Source: Promethearchaeota archaeon
GTDB lineage: Archaea > Asgardarchaeota > Lokiarchaeia > Sigynarchaeales > SOKP01
Reading direction: 5' to 3'
NCBI GenBank assembly: GCA_019057735.1
Contig: JAHLWV010000179.1
Span: 1-5,355, forward strand
Length of the DNA stretch: 5,355 nucleotides
Below the pieces are notes generated by a model, which searched no databases, had not been told where the DNA came from, and saw nothing but the letters and a program-made list of their open reading frames with translations. This document shows, piece after piece, positions 1 through 5,355 of the stretch. The position numbers were made by a program, and so were the translations under genes. How positions within the stretch are numbered: the first letter of the stretch is position 1; every line of letters starts with the position of its first letter.

Positions 1-1316
1 TCTTCGTCCATTGTCGCGATATCTCCTGTTAAAAGCCAGTCACCCTTTATTTGATTAGCAGTAGCTTCAGGCTTGTTCCAATAACCTTTCATAACTTGAG
101 GTCCTTTTATCATAATTTCACCCGATTCGCCAAGAGGTATAATTTTGGTATAATCGTCAATATCTACGATTTTTAGTTCCGTATCAGGAATTGGCATTCC
201 AACAGAACCTATCTTCCTTTCTCCTTGAATAGGATTACTAGTAGCAACCGGTGACGTCTCTGTCAGTCCGTATCCCTCAATAATTTTGCCACCAGTTCTT
301 TCTTCAAATTCTTTAAGGACTTCTGGAGGCATAGGGGCAGCTCCTGTGTTACATATTCTAATAGATTTCATATCTTTAGCATAATCTTCTAAATCATCCC
401 GTTCTAATAAACGCATATACATTGTTGGCACTCCTGGAAACATAGCGGGACTTGTTGCTTTAATTAATTCAAATAAAGATTTTTGGTCGCGAGGATCTGG
501 ATTTAAAGCAATGGTTGATGCATTATAGATCATAATATTCATACATACCGTTTGACCGTATATATGGAAAAGTGGTAGGTTAGTGAGTCCAGTATCTTTA
601 CCTCTTGTAATTTCTGTACCCATCCATTTAGTAGTCGCTATACAATTAGATACTATGTTATAATGGGTAAGCATTGCTCCTTTAGGAAGTCCTGTTGTGC
701 CTCCAGTGTATTGTAAGCAAGCTATATCTTCCTTTGCATTTATCTCGAACTTTGGTGGATTTGGCTTAGTATTAGCAATTAAATTAAGAAATTGTAGCGT
801 GCCAGCTATTTCAGTTGGATTTCTTGGAGCCATAGGAGAATAATCAAATACATTTGTTATAATAACATGTCTTATCCGAGTTCTATCACGTATTTTGTTA
901 ATCTTTTCTACTTGGTTATCCCAGGCTATTAGGATTTCTGCGCCTGAATCATTTAATTGATATGCTAACTCATGTTCTGTGTGAAGAACGCTACAAGCTG
1001 TCACGATTCCTCCCGCTTTCAATATCCCATAATAACTAAACATAAATTGGGGGAAATTTGGTATCATAATTGCTACTACATCTCCTCTCTTAACCCCTAA
1101 ATTCACAAGAGCGGTTGCAAGTCTCTCAGCTATGTCTTTGAATTTCTTGTATGTGATTTTATTTTTCACAAACCAAATAGCCGTTCGACTACCAAAATCT
1201 TTTGCAGCACTATCTAGAAATTCATAAATATTCATCTCTGGGTAATCAATATGTTCAGGAACTCCTTCATCATAATGTTTTACCCAAGGTTTTTCGGCAT
1301 ATGGGTTTTCAATCAT
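1..1316 (-). CDS. AMP-forming acyl-CoA ligase (long/medium-chain fatty acid or aromatic acid type), C-terminus cut by window edge
   Basis: The frame is open from an ATG at 1316 to the window edge, giving 438 codons with no stop. It belongs to the ANL superfamily, which adenylates a carboxylate with ATP and transfers the acyl group to CoA in the cytoplasm. Visible motifs in order are: an N-terminal PWVKHYDEGVP segment (residues 10-20) typical of FadD-like ligases; the phosphate-binding loop YTGGTTGLPKG (203-213); NLPLFHIYG (246-254), which lines the acyl pocket; NTGAAPMP (323-330); the adenylate-binding EGYGLTETSP (347-356); and WLLTGD (427-432), whose Asp contacts the ribose in the family. 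Relatives usually have 500-570 residues, so the C-terminal subdomain with its hinge and catalytic lysine lies beyond the edge. AAAAGGT lies 9 nt before the ATG. The enzyme class is secure. The substrate cannot be read from sequence, but the adjacent Liv-type transporter suggests an imported carboxylic acid. Confidence 0.95.
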   Translation of the reverse strand, partial: MIENPYAEKPWVKHYDEGVPEHIDYPEMNIYEFLDSAAKDFGSRTAIWFVKNKITYKKFKDIAERLATALVNLGVKRGDVVAIMIPNFPQFMFSYYGILKAGGIVTACSVLHTEHELAYQLNDSGAEILIAWDNQVEKINKIRDRTRIRHVIITNVFDYSPMAPRNPTEIAGTLQFLNLIANTKPNPPKFEINAKEDIACLQYTGGTTGLPKGAMLTHYNIVSNCIATTKWMGTEITRGKDTGLTNLPLFHIYGQTVCMNIMIYNASTIALNPDPRDQKSLFELIKATSPAMFPGVPTMYMRLLERDDLEDYAKDMKSIRICNTGAAPMPPEVLKEFEERTGGKIIEGYGLTETSPVATSNPIQGERKIGSVGMPIPDTELKIVDIDDYTKIIPLGESGEIMIKGPQVMKGYWNKPEATANQIKGDWLLTGDIATMDE

Positions 1317-1325
1317 TTTCAGTTA

Positions 1326-1332
1326 ACCTTTT
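1326..1332 (-). promoter_or_regulatory. Ribosome binding site of the acyl-CoA ligase gene
   Basis: On the minus strand AAAAGGT sits 9 nt before the ATG at 1316. It is a partial match to the GGAGGTGAT consensus and weaker than the AAAGGTGA sites before the two upstream genes. It supports this ATG as the start. Confidence 0.5.
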
Positions 1333-1346
1333 AATATTTTTCTCTG

Positions 1347-1366
1347 TTTTTATATATTAATTTTCG
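1347..1366 (-). promoter_or_regulatory. Possible archaeal-type BRE/TATA promoter for the acyl-CoA ligase
   Basis: The minus strand reads CGAAAAT (1366-1360), directly followed by a TATA-rich run TAATATATAAAAA (1359-1347). CGAAAAT fits the archaeal TFB-recognition element pattern, and the next bases fit a TATA box. With the usual 25-27 nt from TATA centre to start, transcription would begin near 1326, leaving a leader of about 10 nt that would clip the proposed ribosome binding site. The same A/T run could be read as a bacterial -10 box, but no clear -35 is seen. AT-rich intergenic DNA yields such matches by chance, so this is tentative. Confidence 0.35.
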
Positions 1367-1384
1367 TTTTTTAATTTAATGCAA

Positions 1385-1407
1385 TAATTAAAATAAAATT
1401 TTAATTA
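1385..1407. repeat. 10-bp perfect inverted repeat over the HEAT gene stop codon
   Basis: TAATTAAAAT at 1385-1394 is followed by a 3-base spacer (AAA) and its exact reverse complement ATTTTAATTA at 1398-1407. The right arm contains the TAA stop of the HEAT-repeat gene (1403-1401). All pairs are A-T, so an RNA hairpin would be weak, and no U-tract follows in the minus-strand transcript. It is therefore not a standard intrinsic terminator. It could be a protein-binding palindrome or chance in AT-rich DNA. Confidence 0.4.
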
Positions 1408-2723
1408 ATTTCTGTGATATTATCTATTGCAAAATCAGCAGATTCGCAAACATAGTCACATTCGTCATGAATTAATCTTTTTAAACTTGATAATATTTCA
1501 GGAGTGTTCAGTTTAATCTTTCCTAACGCTTCAGATGATCTCCACCTTACATCTGGATTTTTATCAGTTAGAGCAGCTAATAAAGATGGTACAGCCTCTT
1601 CTGCAAAATGTCCAAATTTCCCTAATGAAAGCGCTGCTTCTCTTCGAACAATACCTTTAGGATCAGTTAATGCAGTGTTTAATGCTAATCGGGCCTCATC
1701 TGAGTAAATTCCAATATTTCCTATTGTTCTTACTATTTCTACTCTAATTACGGTTTTACTACCAGCTAATAAATGACTTAAATGTGGAATACTATCCTTA
1801 GCTTCACTACCAATTCCCCCTAATGCAGATATGATCAGAATTTTTGTTTTTGTATTTACACTATTAAGTGTATTAAGGAGGGAATCAACTGATTTTTCAC
1901 CGAGATTTCGCAAGGAATCCGCTGCCTTGCCCCTAACTTCTTCTTTTTTATCATTTAGCATTACAGATAATTGCTTTATAACTTCTGGATTGGGTATCTT
2001 CAATTCTCCTAAAGTTTCAACAGCGCCTTTTCTCACAATTTGATTTTCATGATTTAATATTTCAAGTAAATAAGGAATCGAAGCATCTCCTATTTGAGTT
2101 AGAGTATTTACAACTCTATACCGCACTCTCCAATCTCTATCGCTAAGAGCGTTGATTAGAGTTGGAATAGCTTCGACCGAATTTTTCCCGATACTACTTA
2201 TTGCCTTAGCGGATGCTGTTCTTACAGTCCAACTTGAATCTTTAAGACTACTCATTAAATCTTGAATTGCTTCAAGCGCATCAGGACCAAAAATTCCTAG
2301 GGATTTTGCTGCCTCTGCTCGAACTTTTTCGTTACTATCTTTTAAAGCATGTTGAAGAGATTGAATAGAATCAGAAGAAACTTTGCCTATTTTTCCAAGG
2401 GATCTAATTGCTGCAACACGAATAGTAAGTTCTTGATCAGTTGTGAGTTTTTTCAAAGATGGTACTGCACTTTCTGCTAAACTTCCTATTTTTCCTAGAG
2501 ATCTGGCTGCTTCACGACAAATGCTCCAATCGTTGTCTTCTAAACAGTAGGTAATTTTATCTACTGCTTGCTTACCGGATTTATCTCCTATTTCCCCTAA
2601 CACATAAATCGAGTTAAAACGGATTGATCGTATTTCATTATCAATATTCTTAATTACTTCATTGATAACCGAAGGATCTTTTTCAATTCTAGTAAGTACT
2701 AAGTCAATTCTAGCATCTCTCAA
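1401..2723 (-). CDS. HEAT-repeat (PBS-lyase-type HEAT) solenoid protein, function unknown
   Basis: The 440-residue product is almost entirely tandem HEAT repeats of 31-33 residues. I count about 13, beginning near residues 17, 53, 86, 119, 152, 185, 216, 248, 279, 311, 344, 377 and 409. Most carry the pattern AxxxLxxxLxDxxxxVRxxAxxxLGxIG, with the Asp and Arg in register, and Trp66, Trp165 and Trp198 fall at multiples of 33. HEAT arrays form alpha-solenoids that bind proteins. No catalytic motif, signal peptide or membrane segment is visible, so a cytoplasmic scaffold or regulator is the inference. Despite the PBS-lyase family name, nothing here suggests phycobilisomes. The gene follows livF closely and precedes the acyl-CoA ligase on the same strand. 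The start is uncertain: the coordinates use a TTG at 2723 that lacks a ribosome binding site, whereas a strong site points to an in-frame ATT at 2747, adding 8 residues. No in-frame ATG or GTG exists at this end. Confidence 0.93.
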   Translation of the reverse strand: MRDARIDLVLTRIEKDPSVINEVIKNIDNEIRSIRFNSIYVLGEIGDKSGKQAVDKITYCLEDNDWSICREAARSLGKIGSLAESAVPSLKKLTTDQELTIRVAAIRSLGKIGKVSSDSIQSLQHALKDSNEKVRAEAAKSLGIFGPDALEAIQDLMSSLKDSSWTVRTASAKAISSIGKNSVEAIPTLINALSDRDWRVRYRVVNTLTQIGDASIPYLLEILNHENQIVRKGAVETLGELKIPNPEVIKQLSVMLNDKKEEVRGKAADSLRNLGEKSVDSLLNTLNSVNTKTKILIISALGGIGSEAKDSIPHLSHLLAGSKTVIRVEIVRTIGNIGIYSDEARLALNTALTDPKGIVRREAALSLGKFGHFAEEAVPSLLAALTDKNPDVRWRSSEALGKIKLNTPEILSSLKRLIHDECDYVCESADFAIDNITEIN

Positions 2724-2753
2724 TAATTGTTCTAAAGAAGCGGAAATTTTACT

Positions 2754-2762
2754 ATCACCTTT
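2754..2762 (-). promoter_or_regulatory. Strong ribosome binding site that questions the HEAT gene start
   Basis: AAAGGTGAT on the minus strand (2762-2754) is an excellent match to the anti-Shine-Dalgarno complement and lies just after the livF stop at 2768. It is 30 nt from the TTG at 2723, too far for normal use, but exactly 6 nt from an in-frame ATT at 2747-2745. The other nearby frame, starting GTG within this site, meets a TAG after eight codons. The site therefore argues for an ATT start, or for a sequence error or variant in that codon. Confidence 0.6.
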
Positions 2763-2767
2763 TATTG

Positions 2768-3472
2768 TTAAATTCCTAAATATACTTTTTTAATTCGCGG
2801 TTCTTTTTTCAATTCTTCTGATGTGCCCCTCATTTCTATCTTTCCTTCTTCGAGCAAGTGAATATTTTCGCCAACTTTCATTGCTAAAACAGCATCTTGT
2901 TCGACTAATAAAGTTGTTGTACCTTCACCTTTAATTTTGTTAATAGCATCAAAGATTTTTTTTTTAACTTTTGGAGCCAAACCTAATGAGGGTTCATCCA
3001 TTAACAGTAGCTTTGGATTCGACATAAGTGAGCGAGCTATGGCAAGCATTTGTTGTTCACCTCCACTGAGAGTTCCGGCACGTTGTTTTCTCCTCTCCTT
3101 AAGACGTGGAAAGATTTCAAACATAAATTCTAACTTCTTTTTATAAAGTGCCTTATCTTTTAGAATATATGCTCCCATCTTAAGGTTGTCTTCAACCGTC
3201 ATATCATAAAATAGCCTCCGACGCTCAGGACAATGAGATATTCCTTTTTTAGTAATTTTATGAGCTTTTAAATCATCTATTCTTTCCCCCAAGAAAACTA
3301 TTTTTCCTCTATCTGGTTCTTCCAACCCAGATATGACTCTAAGGAGAGTAGATTTTCCTGCCCCATTAGGGCCAATGACTGCATCAAGAGCTCCTTCCTC
3401 TATCTTCAAATTAATTTCTTCAAGAGCTCTAGCTTTTCCATAGTAATGATAAATTTTTTTCATTTCAAGCAA
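2768..3472 (-). CDS. livF: Branched-chain amino acid/HAAT-type ABC transporter ATP-binding protein LivF
   Basis: This is the second ATPase of a Liv-type importer; it hydrolyses ATP at the cytoplasmic face of the LivHM permease pair. Numbered from an upstream GTG at 3481, it shows Walker A GPNGAGKST (37-45), a Q-loop region CPERRRLF (84-91), the ABC signature LSGGEQQMLAIAR (138-150) and Walker B LLLMDEPSLGLAP (158-170). The switch region reads VEQD (183-186). LivF proteins commonly have VEQN there instead of the H-loop His, so Asp is a small variation. The Q-loop region, usually PEGRR or PQGRR, is PERRR here. The start is best placed at TTG 3472 because AAAGGTGA (3485-3478) lies 5 nt upstream and the product then begins MLEMKKIY, like LivF relatives. 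GTG 3481 lies inside that site, and ATG 3463 is 14 nt from it. With this start the gene overlaps the livG stop by 8 nt. Length (234 aa) is normal for LivF. An A10 run (2965-2956) encodes part of a Lys-rich KVKKKIF stretch. Confidence 0.95.
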   Translation of the reverse strand: MLEMKKIYHYYGKARALEEINLKIEEGALDAVIGPNGAGKSTLLRVISGLEEPDRGKIVFLGERIDDLKAHKITKKGISHCPERRRLFYDMTVEDNLKMGAYILKDKALYKKKLEFMFEIFPRLKERRKQRAGTLSGGEQQMLAIARSLMSNPKLLLMDEPSLGLAPKVKKKIFDAINKIKGEGTTTLLVEQDAVLAMKVGENIHLLEEGKIEMRGTSEELKKEPRIKKVYLGI

Positions 3473-4205
3473 ATGCTTCACCTTTACCTAAATATGCTTC
3501 AAGTACTATTTTATTCTTAGCAACCTCTTGAGGAGGGCCATCAACAATGAATTTTCCTTGATGCATAGCAATTATTCTTGGTACTAAACTCATTAATTCA
3601 CGTAAAACATGACCGGTCATAAATATAGTTAATCCATCATCATGTAATTTCACTATTAAGTCTGTTAAATTTTTTTGTTCTTCGTGCGATAGCCCACTAA
3701 ATGGTTCGTCAAGAAGAAGTAATTCAGGGTTTGTGCCAAGTGCTTTACCAATCTGAAGTTTTCTTAAATCACCATGAGGTAAAATAACCGGGGGTATTCT
3801 CGCTTTATCCACAAGACCTACAGAAGCGAGAATTGAGCTAGCCCTATTATCTATTCCAACGCCTTTAGAAGCTTCCCTTCCCCTATGAGATTGACATGAA
3901 ACAGAAATATTATCTAATAGAGATAGGTATTTAAATGATCTAACTAGCTGAAATGTTCGAGCTATGCCCTTATTTACAATTTTGTATGGTTTTAATCCAG
4001 TTATATCCATACCGTCGAATCTTATCGTTCCAGAGTTAGGTTTTTCAAACCCAGATATTAAACTAAAAACTGTGGTTTTGCCAGCTCCATTTGGACCGAT
4101 TAATCCAATAAATTCTCCGCGTTTAATCTCAAAACTGAAATCATTAACTGCGGTTAAACCACCAAATTTTTTTGTTAAATTTTTAACTTCTAAGATAACT
4201 CCCAT
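3465..4205 (-). CDS. livG: Branched-chain amino acid/HAAT-type ABC transporter ATP-binding protein LivG
   Basis: This is the first ATPase of the Liv-type importer. Numbered from a possible upstream GTG at 4217, it shows Walker A GPNGAGKTT (41-49), Q-loop ARTFQ (86-90) with Gln90, Walker B LLLLDEPFSGLS (167-178) and switch His203 in TGHVLRELM. The C-terminal GPPQEVAKNKIVLEAYLG (227-244) is the tail typical of LivG-type ATPases and separates it from LivF. The ABC signature is divergent: LPHGDLRKLQIGKAL (136-150) instead of LSxGQ. LivG proteins often have LPYGxQ, so Pro is expected, but Asp140 for Gln is less usual. Glu-His-Asp around the switch His is also changed to Gly-His-Val. I prefer the ATG at 4205, with AAGTGA (4219-4214) 8 nt upstream, giving 246 residues. 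GTG 4217 would add MNEE. The gene follows livM by about 40 nt. Confidence 0.95.
   Translation of the reverse strand: MGVILEVKNLTKKFGGLTAVNDFSFEIKRGEFIGLIGPNGAGKTTVFSLISGFEKPNSGTIRFDGMDITGLKPYKIVNKGIARTFQLVRSFKYLSLLDNISVSCQSHRGREASKGVGIDNRASSILASVGLVDKARIPPVILPHGDLRKLQIGKALGTNPELLLLDEPFSGLSHEEQKNLTDLIVKLHDDGLTIFMTGHVLRELMSLVPRIIAMHQGKFIVDGPPQEVAKNKIVLEAYLGKGEAFA
3478..3485 (-). promoter_or_regulatory. Ribosome binding site of livF inside the end of livG
   Basis: AAAGGTGA on the minus strand, within the last codons of livG, lies 5 nt before a TTG at 3472. It is the deciding evidence for the livF start and implies coupled translation of livG and livF. Confidence 0.6.
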
Positions 4206-4244
4206 TTCTTCATTCACTTGAACTTTTTTATTACAATCTAATCT

Positions 4245-5267
4245 TTATCTTCCTAATAATACATCCCATATATCTTTTATACGTTCTAAGATGGGCTTTA
4301 AAATCCCATGTTGAGAAAACCTAACTACTATAATTAGTATTATAGCAAAAATGAAATTCACGTAAGTTTCTGCACCACCTACAATAAGAGAATATTCAAG
4401 AAAAATAAAGAAAAATGCTCCTAATGCTGATCCGGCAATAGTTGTTAACCCACCTAAAGAAGCCATTAAAATCGCAAAGAAAGAAATGGTAACGCCATAA
4501 TTTCCAGTCGGATTTACCGAAGTTGTATATAATGCGTAGGTAGATCCAGCAATTCCCGCGAATAAGGCACTTAACATGAATGCATATATTTTAAACCGAG
4601 TAGTGTTAATTCCTGATGCATCAGCACCAGTTTCATCATCACGGATTGATTTTAAGATTGTTCCAAATTTAGATTTAGAAATCTGTATTATAACTACAAA
4701 CGTAATTATCATAAGAACGAGTAGAATGATATATTCAACAACGGGGTTGCTTGATAATTTAGGCAGGGCAGAGATTCCCTCTGAACCGAAAAATATATCA
4801 GAAAGTGATCCCATTAGAAATAACTTTAATAAGACTAAGCTAACTGCTAAAGTTCCTAGTGCTAAATATGGCCCTTTTAACCTTAAAAAAGGAATTCCGA
4901 TAATAAAGCCAAAAATAAAAGCTCCTAGAGCACCAATAATAATAGCTATCCATATTGGATAACCTTGATAACTAATAAGATAGGCACATATGTATCCTGC
5001 AATACCAAAGAAGATAGAGTGTCCAAAACTGATTTGGCCTGAGATTCCAGTTAAAAGATCCCAACTCGCAGCAAAGATAGAAAATATCATGGCAAGCGTA
5101 ACTTGACGTAAGAAAACATGCGTGAAGTTTAGGTTTTGAGAGAGAAATGGGAGAATAAATAGTGAGAGTACGCAGAAAAGAGTTAAACTCCCTGTAAATG
5201 TTTTAACCCAAGACTTAAAATAATTTGGGAAATTGGTTAATTTTGCCTGTAATTCTTTTTTCAACAT
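4245..5267 (-). CDS. livM: Branched-chain amino acid/HAAT-type ABC transporter permease LivM
   Basis: This integral membrane permease forms the translocation path with LivH. Numbered from TTG 5276, hydrophobic segments appear near residues 29-46, 53-73, 86-102, 107-128, 138-155, 180-199, 229-250, 257-285, 287-305 and 314-331, preceded by a basic cytoplasmic N-terminus of about 25 residues. Family hallmarks are LLTGISGQISFGHSIFFGI (74-92), FLRLKGPYLALGTLA (130-144), the cytoplasmic EAA-like loop SIRDDETGADASGINTTRFK (210-229), which contacts the ATPase, and SLGGLTTIAGSALGAFFF (263-280). Length, about 340 residues, is normal for LivM. The ATG at 5267 is preferred because GGAAGGA (5284-5278) lies 10 nt upstream, whereas TTG 5276 lies 1 nt after that site. 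It follows livH by 30 nt. Family assignment is firm, but LivM homologues also carry urea, aromatic acids and other solutes, so the substrate is open. Confidence 0.95.
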   Translation of the reverse strand: MLKKELQAKLTNFPNYFKSWVKTFTGSLTLFCVLSLFILPFLSQNLNFTHVFLRQVTLAMIFSIFAASWDLLTGISGQISFGHSIFFGIAGYICAYLISYQGYPIWIAIIIGALGAFIFGFIIGIPFLRLKGPYLALGTLAVSLVLLKLFLMGSLSDIFFGSEGISALPKLSSNPVVEYIILLVLMIITFVVIIQISKSKFGTILKSIRDDETGADASGINTTRFKIYAFMLSALFAGIAGSTYALYTTSVNPTGNYGVTISFFAILMASLGGLTTIAGSALGAFFFIFLEYSLIVGGAETYVNFIFAIILIIVVRFSQHGILKPILERIKDIWDVLLGR

Positions 5268-5277
5268 AGGTAACAAT

Positions 5278-5284
5278 TCCTTCC
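5278..5284 (-). promoter_or_regulatory. Ribosome binding site of livM
   Basis: GGAAGGA on the minus strand sits 10 nt before ATG 5267 and only 1 nt before TTG 5276, favouring the ATG as the livM start. Confidence 0.5.
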
Positions 5285-5297
5285 ATTTATTTTTTTA

Positions 5298-5355
5298 TTA
5301 AATCTCTTTCTTTCCAAATAATCCCCGAGGTCTTATTATAAGCACGATTAGGATG
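5298..5355 (-). CDS. livH: 3' end of a branched-chain amino acid/HAAT-type ABC permease (LivH), cut by window edge
   Basis: The minus strand from 5354 encodes ILIVLIIRPRGLFGKKEI and then a TAA stop at 5300-5298. A hydrophobic final helix followed by a basic RPRGLFGKKE tail is the classic C-terminus of LivH-type permeases (and of some LivM proteins). Its place immediately before livM, in the order livH-livM-livG-livF, supports LivH. Only 18 full codons are visible, so nothing can be said about its start, the rest of the protein or its promoter. The 30-base gap to livM suggests cotranscription. Confidence 0.85.
   Translation of the reverse strand, partial: ILIVLIIRPRGLFGKKEI

Noticed and set aside
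1..1316. Ligase as a broken pseudogene, because no stop is seen
   Set aside because: The frame is uninterrupted with intact motifs, and it simply continues past the window edge before the C-terminal subdomain.
1385..1407. Inverted repeat as an intrinsic terminator of the HEAT gene
   Set aside because: The stem is purely A-T, begins before the stop codon, and is not followed by a U-tract on the transcribed strand.
1504..2043. Plus-strand open frames of 67 and 70 codons opposite the HEAT gene
   Set aside because: They lie antisense to a clearly coding repeat protein, have no ribosome binding site or recognisable domain, and arise as shadows of its codon pattern.
1401..2723. HEAT protein as a phycobilisome lyase or a CRISPR-like repeat array
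   Set aside because: The HEAT motif is shared by many unrelated scaffolds and no phycobilisome genes are present. The DNA repeats are degenerate, in frame and 99 bp apart, as expected from protein repeats and not from a CRISPR array.
2937..4962. Plus-strand open frames of 69, 85 and 128 codons opposite livF, livG and livM
   Set aside because: All mirror conserved transporter genes on the minus strand, and their translations resemble no family I know.

Overview
The window is a compact, co-directional stretch of AT-rich DNA (roughly 35% G+C by eye), with every supported gene on the minus strand. Read in the direction of transcription, from the high end of the window to the low end, it holds: the last 18 codons of a LivH-type permease; a complete LivM-type permease; complete LivG- and LivF-type ATPases; a complete HEAT-repeat protein of about 440 residues; and the first 438 codons of an AMP-forming acyl-CoA ligase that runs off the window. 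Gaps within the transporter and up to the HEAT gene are short (about 30, 40, overlapping or abutting, and 20 to 44 bases), so these genes look like one transcription unit. The 84-base gap before the ligase is the only real intergenic space and carries a promoter-like element.

The transporter is of the hydrophobic amino acid transport (HAAT/Liv) type: two permeases and two ATPases, normally served by an extracytoplasmic binding protein that is not in this window. LivHMGF cassettes beside an acyl-CoA ligase often import carboxylated substrates other than branched-chain amino acids, such as aromatic, dicarboxylic or fatty acids. A reasonable inference is an uptake-and-activation module: the transporter brings in a carboxylate, the ligase makes its CoA thioester, and catabolism follows. 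The HEAT protein between them is the unexpected member. It has no visible catalytic motif, membrane segment or signal peptide and looks like a cytoplasmic protein-binding solenoid.

The organism cannot be fixed from this sequence. Low G+C, GGTGA-type ribosome binding sites, frequent non-ATG starts and a BRE/TATA-like element (CGAAAAT followed by a TATA-rich run) before the ligase gene fit an archaeon, for example an Asgard or Thermoplasmatota-type lineage. A low-G+C or delta-proteobacterium-like bacterium is not excluded. I see no tRNA, rRNA, CRISPR array, insertion sequence or attachment site.
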